DNA of 64,000 nucleotides from Piscinibacter caeni (GTDB lineage Bacteria; Pseudomonadota; Gammaproteobacteria; Burkholderiales; Burkholderiaceae_C): contig QJOU01000051.1 in NCBI GenBank assembly GCA_003265685.1, positions 1-64,000 on the forward strand, written 5' to 3'. Of the stretch, positions 35,313 through 43,800 are shown piece after piece. The notes beneath the pieces are model-generated. The model was not told where the DNA came from and did not search any database. It was given only the letters and a program-made list of their open reading frames with translations. A program made the position numbers and the translations under genes. Every line of letters starts with the position of its first letter. Within the stretch, counting starts at the first letter, position 1.

Positions 35313-35350
35313 ACGGCCCGTATGCAACCCGCAGCGGGCCGTTTGTCTTT
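35313..35350 (+). terminator. Leucine attenuator terminator upstream of leuA
   Basis: ACGGCCCG (35313-35320) and CGGGCCGT (35335-35342) make an 8-bp GC-rich stem around a 14-base loop, followed by a T-rich run to about 35351. It ends 53 bp before the leuA ATG and after the leader peptide, so it should stop transcription unless leucine is short. Its 5' arm overlaps the proposed antiterminator segment. Confidence 0.8.
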
Positions 35351-35402
35351 TCTGATCGACGCGCGGGTTGCCCCCAGTTCCCCTATCCACGAGGCAACCA
35401 CG

Positions 35403-37088
35403 ATGTTGAAGCAACCGCAGCAGAAGTACCGGGCGTTCCCGCCCGTCGCCCTGGCCGACCGCCGCTGGCCCGACGCCGTGCTCGACCGGGCGCCGCTGTG
35501 GTGCAGCGTCGACCTGCGCGACGGCAACCAGGCGCTGATCGAGCCGATGGATGCCCCGCGCAAGCTGCGCCTGTTCCAGATGCTCGTGAAGATCGGCTTC
35601 AAGGAGATCGAGGTCGGCTTTCCCTCGGCCTCGCAGACCGACTTCGACTTCGTGCGCCAGCTGATCGAGCGCGACCTGGTGCCCGACGACGTCACGATCC
35701 AGGTGTTGACGCAGGCGCGCGAGCCGCTGATCCGCCGCACCTTCGAGGCGCTGCAGGGTGCCAAGCGCGCCATCGTGCACGTCTACAACGCGACCGCGCC
35801 GGTGATGCGCCGCGTGGTGCTCGGGCTGGACGAGGACGGCATCGTCGAGCTCGCCACGACCCATGCCCGGCTGATCCGCGACCTGGCCGCGCAGCAACCC
35901 GGCACCGACTGGACCTTCCAGTACTCGCCGGAGATGTTCTCCGGCACCGAACTGCCGTTCGCCAAGCGCGTGGTCGACGCGGTGACCGAGGTATGGGACG
36001 CGTCGCCGTCCCACAAGGTGATCATCAACCTGCCGTCCACCGTCGAGCACAGCACGCCGAACGTGTTCGCCGACATGATCGAGTGGATGCACCGCCACAT
36101 CGAGCGCCGCGACGGCGTGGTGCTGTCGGCCCATCCCCACAATGACCGCGGCACCGGCACGGCGGCCGGCGAGTTTGCGCTGATGGCCGGTGCGGACCGC
36201 ATCGAGGGCTGCCTGTTCGGCAACGGCGAGCGTACCGGCAACGTCGACCTGGTCAACATCGCGCTGAACCTGTACACGCAGGGCGTGTCGCCGGGGCTGG
36301 ACTTCTCCGACATCGACGAGGTGCGCCGCTGCGTCGAGCACTGCAACCAGCTGCCGGTGCACCCGCGCCACCCGTATGTCGGCGACCTGGTCTACACCTC
36401 GTTCTCGGGCTCGCACCAGGACGCGATCAGGAAGGCTTTCGCGGCGCGCCGCGAGGGCGAGCTCTGGGACATGCCCTACCTGCCGATCGACCCCAAGGAC
36501 CTGGGGCGCAGCTACGACGCTGTGATCCGCGTGAACAGCCAGTCCGGCAAGGGCGGCATCGCCTACCTGCTCGAGGCCGAGTATGGGCTCGAGCTGCCGC
36601 GTCGCCTGCAGATCGAGTTCAGCCAGGTGGTGCAGGCGGTGACCGACGACTCCGGCAAGGAAGTCGACGCGGCCCAGATCCGCGCGATCTTCGATCGCGA
36701 GTACGGGCTCGACGAGGCCGGTGTGGCGCACGTGGCGGTGCGCGAGTGCGGCCCGGGGCGCGTGTCCGTGCAGGCGCAGGTGGGCCTCGACGACGCCGTC
36801 CACGCGGTGGCCGGCGAGGGCACCGGCCCGATCGACGCCTTCGTGGCCGGGCTGGCGGGCCGCTGCGGCGCGCCGATCCGCGTGCTCGATTACCACGAGC
36901 ACGCGGTGGGCGAGGGCGCCGACGCGCGCGCGGTGGCCTACCTGGAACTGCGCATCGGCGAGCAGACGCTGTTCGGCGTGGGCATCGACCGCAACATCGT
37001 CAACGCGTCGCTGCGCGCCGTCGTCTCGGGCCTTCGCCGCGCGCTCGCCCGGGGGCAGGTGCGCATCGGGCGCGCCGCGACCGTCTAA
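35403..37088 (+). CDS. leuA: 2-isopropylmalate synthase, long (LeuA type 2) form
   Basis: A 561-residue enzyme condensing 2-oxoisovalerate with acetyl-CoA, the first committed step to leucine. The N-terminus [20 protein letters not shown] and [17 protein letters not shown] belong to the long form found in Actinobacteria, fungi and many proteobacteria. Metal-binding residues lie in DLRDGNQ and [20 protein letters not shown]. The last ~130 residues form the leucine-binding regulatory domain ([20 protein letters not shown]). The ATG at 35403 follows the attenuator, so expression should respond to leucine. It is followed after 27 bp by a second, short-form synthase gene. Confidence 0.93.
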   Translation: MLKQPQQKYRAFPPVALADRRWPDAVLDRAPLWCSVDLRDGNQALIEPMDAPRKLRLFQMLVKIGFKEIEVGFPSASQTDFDFVRQLIERDLVPDDVTIQVLTQAREPLIRRTFEALQGAKRAIVHVYNATAPVMRRVVLGLDEDGIVELATTHARLIRDLAAQQPGTDWTFQYSPEMFSGTELPFAKRVVDAVTEVWDASPSHKVIINLPSTVEHSTPNVFADMIEWMHRHIERRDGVVLSAHPHNDRGTGTAAGEFALMAGADRIEGCLFGNGERTGNVDLVNIALNLYTQGVSPGLDFSDIDEVRRCVEHCNQLPVHPRHPYVGDLVYTSFSGSHQDAIRKAFAARREGELWDMPYLPIDPKDLGRSYDAVIRVNSQSGKGGIAYLLEAEYGLELPRRLQIEFSQVVQAVTDDSGKEVDAAQIRAIFDREYGLDEAGVAHVAVRECGPGRVSVQAQVGLDDAVHAVAGEGTGPIDAFVAGLAGRCGAPIRVLDYHEHAVGEGADARAVAYLELRIGEQTLFGVGIDRNIVNASLRAVVSGLRRALARGQVRIGRAATV

Positions 37089-37115
37089 CATCCGCGCCAT
37101 TCCGAGGAGACCGCC

Positions 37116-38657
37116 ATGGCCGACAAGCTGATCATCTTCGACACCACCCTGCGCGACGGCGAGCAGTCGCCCGGCGCCTCGATGACCCGCGACGAGAAGC
37201 TGCGCATCGCGCGCCAGCTCGAACGCCTGCGCGTCGACGTGATCGAGGCCGGCTTCGCGGCCTCCAGCAACGGCGACTTCGAGGCGGTGAGGTCGATTGC
37301 GGACCACATCAAGGAGTCCACCGTCTGCTCGCTGGCGCGTGCCAACGACCGCGACATCGCACGCGCCGCCGAGGCGCTGAAGGGCGCGGCGCGGGCGCGC
37401 ATCCACACCTTCATCGCCACCAGCCCGCTGCACATGGAGAAGAAGCTGCGCATGACCCCGGACCAGGTGTTCGAGCAGGCCCGGCTCGCGGTGCGCTTCG
37501 CGCGCAACCTGTGCGACGACATCGAGTTCTCGCCCGAGGACGGCTACCGAAGCGAGCCGGATTTCCTGTGCCGCGTGCTCGAGGCGGTGATCGCCGAGGG
37601 CGCCACGACGATCAACATCCCCGACACCGTCGGCTATGCGGTGCCCGAGCTGTACGGCAACTTCATCCGTCAGCTGCGCGAGCGGGTGCCGAACTCGGCC
37701 AAGGCGGTCTGGTCGGTGCACTGCCACAACGACCTCGGCATGGCGGTCGCCAACTCGCTGGCCGGCGTCAAGCTCGGCGGCGCGCGCCAGGTGGAATGCA
37801 CCATCAACGGCCTGGGCGAGCGGGCCGGCAATTGCTCGCTCGAGGAGGTGGTGATGGCGGTGCGTACGCGGCGCGACTACTTCGGCCTCGAGCTCGGCAT
37901 CGACACCACGCAGATCGTGCCGGCCTCGCGGCTGGTGGCGCAGACCACCGGCTTCGTGGTGCAGCCGAACAAGGCCGTGGTCGGCGCGAATGCCTTCGCG
38001 CATGCCTCGGGCATCCACCAGGACGGCGTGCTGAAGGCGCGTGACACCTACGAGATCATGCGTGCCGAGGACGTCGGCTGGGCCGCGAACAAGATCGTGC
38101 TGGGCAAGCTGTCGGGCCGCAACGCGTTCAAGCAGCGGCTGCAGGAGCTCGGCATCGAGCTCGACTCCGAGGCCGAGATCAATGCCGCGTTCGCCAAGTT
38201 CAAGGAGCTGGCCGACCGCAAGAGCGACATCTTCGACGAGGACATCCTCGCGCTGGTGATGGACGAGTCGGTCACGACCGAGCACGAGCATTACCGGCTG
38301 CTCTCGCTCGCGCAGCATTCCGAGACCGGCGAGCGGCCGCACGCCAAGGTGGCCTTCGCCGCCGGCGCCAGCGAGCTGCACGCCGAGAGCGACGGCAACG
38401 GCCCGGTCGACGCGAGCCTGAAGGCGATCGAATCGAAGCTGAAGACTGGCGCGGAACTGGTGCTCTATTCGGTCAATGCCATCACCTCGGGCAGCACAGA
38501 ATCCCAGGGCGAGGTGACGGTCCGGCTGCAGCACGGCGGGCGGGTCGTCAACGGTGTCGGCGCCGATCCGGACATCGTCGTGGCGTCTGCCAAGGCCTAC
38601 CTGTCGGCGTTGAACAAGCTGCACAGCAAGACCGAGCGCGTGGCGGCCCAGGGTTGA
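37116..38657 (+). CDS. leuA: 2-isopropylmalate synthase, short (LeuA type 1) form
   Basis: A 513-residue alpha-isopropylmalate synthase of the common bacterial type. Key motifs are [20 protein letters not shown] at the start, [51 protein letters not shown] and the [19 protein letters not shown] block, then a C-terminal LeuA dimer/regulatory domain of ~120 residues. GAGGAG precedes the ATG. It sits 27 bp after the long-form leuA in the same direction, giving two synthases in tandem that share little sequence. It could be a backup with different feedback; citramalate or homocitrate synthase is less likely because the full motif set and length fit LeuA. Confidence 0.92.
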   Translation: MADKLIIFDTTLRDGEQSPGASMTRDEKLRIARQLERLRVDVIEAGFAASSNGDFEAVRSIADHIKESTVCSLARANDRDIARAAEALKGAARARIHTFIATSPLHMEKKLRMTPDQVFEQARLAVRFARNLCDDIEFSPEDGYRSEPDFLCRVLEAVIAEGATTINIPDTVGYAVPELYGNFIRQLRERVPNSAKAVWSVHCHNDLGMAVANSLAGVKLGGARQVECTINGLGERAGNCSLEEVVMAVRTRRDYFGLELGIDTTQIVPASRLVAQTTGFVVQPNKAVVGANAFAHASGIHQDGVLKARDTYEIMRAEDVGWAANKIVLGKLSGRNAFKQRLQELGIELDSEAEINAAFAKFKELADRKSDIFDEDILALVMDESVTTEHEHYRLLSLAQHSETGERPHAKVAFAAGASELHAESDGNGPVDASLKAIESKLKTGAELVLYSVNAITSGSTESQGEVTVRLQHGGRVVNGVGADPDIVVASAKAYLSALNKLHSKTERVAAQG

Positions 38658-38729
38658 TCCCGAAGGCAATAAGTCACATTCCTGACAGTCCGAGGACCGA
38701 CTTGAGGAATGGCGCGTAACGTTTTGATC

Positions 38730-38758
38730 TTGCGCGCTTTTTTCGAGACGCTTACACT
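38730..38758 (+). promoter_or_regulatory. Promoter of the D,D-endopeptidase gene
   Basis: TTGCGC (38730-38735), a 17-bp spacer and TACACT (38753-38758) make a good sigma-70 match. The predicted start is near 38765, so the ATG at 38767 would have almost no leader; this favours the GTG at 38788 as the true start. Confidence 0.55.
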
Positions 38759-38787
38759 CGCGCCGCATGGGCGTTGAAAGGACTGTC

Positions 38788-39837
38788 GTGGCAAAGTTGA
38801 AGCAACTCGTGACCCTCGGTCTGCTGACCTTGGTCGCGGCCGTTGCGCTGTCCACGCCCGTGTCCGCGGATGCGGCGCAGAAGAAGAAGCGCAGCACCGC
38901 CGAAGCGCGCCAGGCGCAGGCCAAACCCGGCACGCGTCGTGCGGCCGCCAAGCCAAACAAGCGCGTTGCCAGGGTGGTGCCGGAGCGTCCGTCGTTCGGG
39001 CAGATCGCCGGCCTGCGCGCCACCGACGACGATCTGGCGCTTGCCTCCAGCGTCGCGCTGGTCGTCGACCAGGACAGCAACGAGGTGCTGCTCAGCAAGA
39101 ACTCCGACGCGGTGCTGCCGATCGCCTCGATCACCAAGCTGATGACCGCGATGGTCGTCACCGAGGCCAACCTGCCGCTGGAGGAGAAGCTCGCCATCGG
39201 CGATGAGGACATCGACACCGAGAAGGGCAGCCGCTCGCGCCTGCGCGTCGGCACCGAACTCTCGCGCGAGGAGATGCTGCACCTCGCGCTGATGGCCTCG
39301 GAGAACCGCGCCGCGCATGCGCTCGGGCGCCACTACCCCGGTGGCCTGCCGGCCTTCGTCGCTGCGATGAACCGCAAGGCGGCCGAGCTCGGCATGCACG
39401 ACACGCACTATGTCGAGCCGACCGGGCTGTCGAGCAAGAACCAGTCGAGCGCGAAGGACCTGGCCACGCTGGTCAAGGCCGCCTACGACGTGCAGCTGAT
39501 CCGCGAGTTGTCGACCTCGCCGGAATACTCGGTGGTGGTCGGCCGGCGCCAGCTGCAGTTCCACAACACCAACCGCCTGGTCAACAACCCGACCTGGGAG
39601 ATCGGCTTGCAGAAGACCGGCTACATCTCCGAGGCCGGCCGTTGCCTGGTGATGCAGGCCAAGCTGGCCGGCCGCAAGCTGATCATGGTGTTCCTGGATT
39701 CCGCCGGCAAGTACTCGCGTCTCGGCGATGCCGAGCGCGTGCGGCGCTGGGTCAACGACCTCGCGCCGGCAGCCGCGGTGAGCCCGGCGCCGGCCACCTC
39801 GTCGATCGCGCTGCCGGAACTCGATCCGGCGTCCTGA
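38788..39837 (+). CDS. pbpG: D-alanyl-D-alanine endopeptidase (PBP7/8-like)
   Basis: A 349-residue periplasmic serine peptidase that cuts peptidoglycan cross-links. After a signal peptide (KQLVTLGLLTLVAAVALSTP, cleavage near VSADAA) comes a basic Lys/Arg/Ala linker of ~50 residues. The peptidase S11 domain has the catalytic SxxK in IASITKLMTAMV, SxN in LMASENRAAHALG and KTG in LQKTGYISEAG. I prefer the GTG at 38788, with AAAGGA 5 bp upstream; the in-frame ATG at 38767 would add 7 residues and lies almost on the predicted transcript start. It stands alone between leuA and a convergent IclR gene. Confidence 0.9.
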   Translation: MAKLKQLVTLGLLTLVAAVALSTPVSADAAQKKKRSTAEARQAQAKPGTRRAAAKPNKRVARVVPERPSFGQIAGLRATDDDLALASSVALVVDQDSNEVLLSKNSDAVLPIASITKLMTAMVVTEANLPLEEKLAIGDEDIDTEKGSRSRLRVGTELSREEMLHLALMASENRAAHALGRHYPGGLPAFVAAMNRKAAELGMHDTHYVEPTGLSSKNQSSAKDLATLVKAAYDVQLIRELSTSPEYSVVVGRRQLQFHNTNRLVNNPTWEIGLQKTGYISEAGRCLVMQAKLAGRKLIMVFLDSAGKYSRLGDAERVRRWVNDLAPAAAVSPAPATSSIALPELDPAS

Positions 39838-39856
39838 GCGCGCGCGCCGCGCCGGC

Positions 39857-40627
39857 TCAGCTCGGGCGGTAGCCGAGCGCCGACGAAATCTGCGTCGCGG
39901 TCGCCTTCAGCCGCTCCAGCCACGCTTCCTCCAGCCGGTCGGCCGGTGCGGAGATCGACAGGCCCGCGATCAGGTTGCCCTGGTCGTCGCGGATGCCGGC
40001 GGCCATGCAGCGCACGCCGAGCTCGAGTTCCTCGTCGTCACGCGCCGTGCCCTGCTGGTTGACTCGCGCCAGCTCGCGCTCGAGGGCAGGCAGCTCGGTG
40101 ATGCTGTTCTTGGTGTGTCCCGCCAGCCCGGTGCGGGCGGCATAGGCGCGCACGCGCGCCGGATCGTCGGCGGCCAGGAACAGCTTGCCGACCGAGGTCA
40201 GGTGCAGCGGCGCACGGCCGCCGATCGCACGCACCACCTGCATGCCCGAGCGTTCGCTGTAGGCGCGTTCGATGTAGACGATCTCGTCGCCCTGGCGCAT
40301 CGACAGGTTGACCGGCTGGTGCGTCAGCTTGTGCAGCTCGCGCATCGGGCCGAGCGCCGCGTCGCGCACGTCCAGGCGCGCCTTGACCAGGTTGCCGAGC
40401 TCGAGCAGCCGCATGCCGAGCCGGTAGCTGCCGGCCTCGGGCCGGTCGACGTAGCGGCCGATCGTCAGGTCGTTGAGGATGCGGTGCGCCGTCGAGGGGT
40501 GCAGGCCGGCCTGCTCGGCGATCTGCTTCAGCGGCACCGGATCGGGGTAGGACGCCAGCACGTCCAGCAGGTGAAAGGCACGGTCCAGGACCTGGATCGT
40601 CGGCGTCTTGTCGTCGGACTTGGACAT
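39857..40627 (-). CDS. IclR-family transcriptional regulator
   Basis: A 256-residue regulator. The N-terminal winged helix (TIQVLDRAFHLLDVLASYPD, LKQIAEQAGLHPSTAHRILN) is followed by the ligand domain (VNLSMRQGDEIVYIERAYSE, GRAPLHLTSVGKLFLA, CMAAGIRDDQGNLIAGLSIS). Length is normal for IclR. The target is unknown; neighbours are the convergent D,D-endopeptidase gene and, 69 bp beyond its start, the end of hpnE on the same strand. Members of this family often control breakdown of small acids. Confidence 0.9.
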   Translation of the reverse strand: MSKSDDKTPTIQVLDRAFHLLDVLASYPDPVPLKQIAEQAGLHPSTAHRILNDLTIGRYVDRPEAGSYRLGMRLLELGNLVKARLDVRDAALGPMRELHKLTHQPVNLSMRQGDEIVYIERAYSERSGMQVVRAIGGRAPLHLTSVGKLFLAADDPARVRAYAARTGLAGHTKNSITELPALERELARVNQQGTARDDEELELGVRCMAAGIRDDQGNLIAGLSISAPADRLEEAWLERLKATATQISSALGYRPS

Positions 40628-40696
40628 GGGAACGGATTCTGACGCATCCTGGGGTCATTCTGCATGGCGAAAACGAAAACTTGGATGCGGAACAAA

Positions 40697-41962
40697 TCAG
40701 GCCAGTGACTGCACGGCCTCGACGGCGCTGCGCACGGCGCCTTCCAGCGTGGCCGGGTAGGGACCGTCGACATGGTCGCCCGCGGCCGCCAGGCCCGGCG
40801 CGATGCGCCCGGCCGGGCGCTGCAGGGCCGGGGTGCAGCGGAAGGTCGCGCGCTTCTCGGTGATCGTCTGCACCGGCTCGAGCGGCCCGCGCAGGAAAGC
40901 GCCCAGCAGCCGCCCGGCCTGGGCCTGCGTGGCCGCGAGCGTGGCCGGCAGGCCGCGCTCCACCCACGGCTGCGCGCCGCTGATCACGAAGGCGAGCAGC
41001 CCCGGCGGGCCGCCGAGCTGCCCGCGGTCGAACACGAACTGGGCGGGCGAATCCGCGTCGCTGGGCAGCGCGAGCATGGGCTCGGGCAGCCGCGTCCCGT
41101 CGCTGCGCAGGTAGACAGTGACGATCGGCTCGTAGCGCAGCGCCGCAGCCACGCCGGACCAGGCCGGGGCCACCGGCGCGGCCAGGCGCGCCGCCTCGCC
41201 CGGAGGCACCGCCAGCACGACCGCGTCGAAGCGCTCCGCGTCCACCAGCCAGCCGGTCCCGTCGGGCTGCAGCGCCTGCACCCGCTGGCCGAGCCGCAGC
41301 GTCGCGCCGTGTTGTGCCAGCCACCGCCAGGCGGCGCGCGGGAACAGCGCGCCGAGGTCGGCGCGCGGCAGCAGCAGGTCGGCCGAGCCCGGGCCGGCGA
41401 AGAGGGCATCGCGCAGCACACGCAGGAACACCGCGGCGCTGGCCTCTTGCGCGGGCGTGTTCAGCGCCGCCACGCACAGCGGCTCGATCAGCTCGCGCTG
41501 CACCGCCGGCCCGAGGCCCTGGGCCAGTTGCGCCACCGTCGCCTCGGGCGGGCAGCCGAATCCCTGCAGGCGCCAGCGCGCGGCCGCGGCCAGCAGGCCG
41601 AGCCGCTCGCGCAGCGGCCAGCCGGCACGTCCCAGCACGCCGCGCAGGAAGGCGAGCGTGGCCGGTCCGGGCGGCAGGCGCAGGCCGCGGCCGTCGGGCT
41701 CGACCAGGCGCAACGGGCAGCGCAGCAGCACCTGCGCGGGGTCGACGCCGACGCGGCGCATCAGGCGCAGCGTCTGCCGGTAGGCGCCGATCAGGATGTG
41801 CTGGCCGTTGTCGAGCCGCCAGTCGCCAACCTGCACCTCGCGGGCACGCCCGCCGGGCCGCGGAGCCATCTCGAACAGGCTGACGGCCCGGCCGGCGTCC
41901 ACGGCCTCCACGGCCGCGGCCAGCCCCGCCCAGCCGGCGCCGATGACGGCCAGGCGGCGCAT
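40697..41962 (-). CDS. hpnE: Squalene-associated FAD-dependent oxidoreductase HpnE
   Basis: A 421-residue flavoprotein oxidising hydroxysqualene to squalene with HpnC and HpnD. The N-terminal FAD-binding motif is RLAVIGAGWAGLAAAVEAVD, followed by the amine-oxidase-type RPGGRAREVQVG and DNGQHILIGAYRQTLRLM. The C-terminal FAD site is in RIAPGLAAAGDHVDGPYPAT and LEGAVRSAVEAVQSL. The ATG at 41962 overlaps the hpnD stop (ATGA). It is third in the hpnC-hpnD-hpnE operon for squalene, precursor of hopanoids. No squalene-hopene cyclase is in the window. Confidence 0.9.
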   Translation of the reverse strand: MRRLAVIGAGWAGLAAAVEAVDAGRAVSLFEMAPRPGGRAREVQVGDWRLDNGQHILIGAYRQTLRLMRRVGVDPAQVLLRCPLRLVEPDGRGLRLPPGPATLAFLRGVLGRAGWPLRERLGLLAAAARWRLQGFGCPPEATVAQLAQGLGPAVQRELIEPLCVAALNTPAQEASAAVFLRVLRDALFAGPGSADLLLPRADLGALFPRAAWRWLAQHGATLRLGQRVQALQPDGTGWLVDAERFDAVVLAVPPGEAARLAAPVAPAWSGVAAALRYEPIVTVYLRSDGTRLPEPMLALPSDADSPAQFVFDRGQLGGPPGLLAFVISGAQPWVERGLPATLAATQAQAGRLLGAFLRGPLEPVQTITEKRATFRCTPALQRPAGRIAPGLAAAGDHVDGPYPATLEGAVRSAVEAVQSLA

Positions 41963-42798
41963 CAGCGGCCCCGCCAGTGGGTCTTCATCGCGATCCAGAT
42001 CTTGCGGACGGGCGTCAGCGCGACGCGCTGGTGCAGCACCTGGAAGCCGTCGGCCTCGATCTCGCGCAGCAGCGTGCGGTAGATGTTGGCCATCATCAGG
42101 CCGGGCTTCTGCGCCTCGCGGTCCGCCTCGGGCAGCAGCGCGAGCGCCTCGTCGTAGCAGCGGTGCGCGCGCTCGGCCTGGAACTTCATCAGTGCCGTGA
42201 AGCGCTCGCTGTAGCCGCGCTGCAGGATCTCCTGCGCCTTGACGTCGAACTGCTTCAGCTCCGAGACCGGCAGGTAGATGCGGCCGCGCCGCGCGTCGTC
42301 GCCGACGTCGCGGATGATGTTGGTCAGCTGCATCGCGCGGCCGAGGCGGTGCGCGTAGGCGAGGGTGGCCTCCTGCGTGCGGCCGAAGATGTTGGCCGCC
42401 ACCTCGCCCACCACGCCGGCCACCAGGTGGCAGTAGCGCTCGAGCCCGGGGTAGTCGAGATAGCGCGACTGCTCCAGGTCCATCTGGCAGCCCTCGATCA
42501 CTGCAGCCAGGTGCTCGGCGCGGATGTCGTAGGCCGGCGCATGCACCGCCAGCGCCTGCATCACCGGATGGCTGGGCCGCCCGGCGTAGGCCTGCGCGAC
42601 CTCGTTGCGCCACCAGGCCAGCTTGGCCGCGGCGACGCTCGGGTCCTGCACCTCGTCGACCACGTCGTCCACCTCGCGGCAGAAGGCGTAGAAGGCGGTG
42701 ATCGCGGCGCGCCGCGGCGGCGGCAGGAACAGGAAGGCGTAGTAGAAGCTCGAGCCGCTGCCGGCCGCCTTCTGCTGCACGTACTGCTCGGGCGTCAT
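41962..42798 (-). CDS. hpnD: Presqualene diphosphate synthase HpnD
   Basis: A 278-residue trans-isoprenyl diphosphate synthase joining two farnesyl diphosphates head-to-head to presqualene diphosphate. The two Asp-rich motifs are AFYAFCREVDDVVDEVQDPS and QLTNIIRDVGDDARRGRIYL. The first residues MTPEQYVQQKAAGSGSSFYY are typical of HpnD. It overlaps hpnC and hpnE by 4 bp on either side (ATGA), so the three are translationally coupled. Phytoene synthase shares the fold, but the operon context fixes the squalene route. Confidence 0.92.
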   Translation of the reverse strand: MTPEQYVQQKAAGSGSSFYYAFLFLPPPRRAAITAFYAFCREVDDVVDEVQDPSVAAAKLAWWRNEVAQAYAGRPSHPVMQALAVHAPAYDIRAEHLAAVIEGCQMDLEQSRYLDYPGLERYCHLVAGVVGEVAANIFGRTQEATLAYAHRLGRAMQLTNIIRDVGDDARRGRIYLPVSELKQFDVKAQEILQRGYSERFTALMKFQAERAHRCYDEALALLPEADREAQKPGLMMANIYRTLLREIEADGFQVLHQRVALTPVRKIWIAMKTHWRGR

Positions 42799-43649
42799 GC
42801 GGCGCTTCCCTGCAGCGCGGAACGCGGCGGCGCCATGCGCCAGGCGCGCCACAGCAGGCGCGGCGCGTCGGCACGGCCCAGTGCCGGACGCGTGCGCCAG
42901 CTGGCGTAGCCAAGCTGCTCGATCTTCTCGAGGATGCGCAGCCCGCCCTGCACCACCAGCCGCAGCTCCCAGCCGACCCGCCCGGGCAGCGTGTGCACGA
43001 GCGGCGCGCCTTCGAGCATCATGGCGCGCGCCCAGTCGACCAGCTCCGCCACCAGCGCGCGCAGGGCCGGCGACTCCTCGCGCCGCAGCACTGCCTCGGG
43101 CGCGAGGCCGTGGCGCAGGCAGTCGGCCTCCGGCGGGTAGAGCCGGCCGCGTGCGGTGTCGACCGACAGGTCCTGCCAGAAGTTGGCCAGCTGCAGGGCG
43201 CTGCAGATGGCGTCCGAGCGACGCAGCGAGAGCGTGTCGTCCACACCGTACAGATGCAGCAGCAGGCGGCCGATCGGGTTGGCCGAGCGGCGGCAGTAGT
43301 CCAGCAGGTCGGCCCGGTCGGCGTAACGCTGCCGGACCACGTCCTGCTCGAAGGCCGACAACAGGTCGGCCAGCAAGGGCACCGGCAGCGCGTGGCGTTC
43401 GAGCGCCTCGCGCAGCGGCCCGAACACCTGCGGCCAGCGGGCCGACGGGCTGGCGCCGGCGGCCAGCGCCTCCAGGTCGCGCCGGTAGCCGGCCAGATCG
43501 GCCAGGCGCTGCGCCGGCGCGGCCTCGCCCTCGTCGGCCAGGTCGTCGGCGGTGCGTGCGAACCAGTAGATCGCGGCCACGGCCGGGCGCAGCGCCGGCG
43601 GGCACAGCCAGGACGCGACGGGGAAATTCTCGTAGTGGTCGACGCTCAC
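42795..43649 (-). CDS. hpnC: Hydroxysqualene synthase HpnC
   Basis: A 284-residue member of the squalene/phytoene synthase family that turns presqualene diphosphate into hydroxysqualene. The Asp motifs are AAIYWFARTADDLADEGEAA and LANFWQDLSVDTARGRLYPP, the second divergent from HpnD. VDHYENFPVASWLCPPALR near the N-terminus is the HpnC hallmark. The start is a GTG at 43649. It is first in hpnCDE; its promoter must lie in the 151 bp shared with the divergent efflux operon. Confidence 0.92.
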   Translation of the reverse strand: MSVDHYENFPVASWLCPPALRPAVAAIYWFARTADDLADEGEAAPAQRLADLAGYRRDLEALAAGASPSARWPQVFGPLREALERHALPVPLLADLLSAFEQDVVRQRYADRADLLDYCRRSANPIGRLLLHLYGVDDTLSLRRSDAICSALQLANFWQDLSVDTARGRLYPPEADCLRHGLAPEAVLRREESPALRALVAELVDWARAMMLEGAPLVHTLPGRVGWELRLVVQGGLRILEKIEQLGYASWRTRPALGRADAPRLLWRAWRMAPPRSALQGSAA

Positions 43650-43707
43650 GGGCGCGATTGTCCACTGCGTCGCGGGCGCACCTCGGGATTAGGCGCGCCC
43701 GTGCGAT

Positions 43708-43750
43708 TTGACACACCGCAACGAGACAAATACATTACTGACCGGTCAGT
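43708..43750 (+). promoter_or_regulatory. Near-consensus promoter with a TetR-type operator for the RND operon
   Basis: TTGACA (43708-43713), exactly 17 bp, then TACATT (43731-43736). Directly after the -10 is a perfect 14-bp palindrome ACTGACCGGTCAGT (43737-43750) covering the expected start site, and a further CAGT half-site follows. A repressor of the TetR/AcrR type bound there would block the promoter. No tetR-like gene is in the window. Confidence 0.75.
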
Positions 43751-43800
43751 CAGTTACTGGCGGCCGTCGGTCCCACCTCTTCCGCGTGCGCGAGGCTCCC

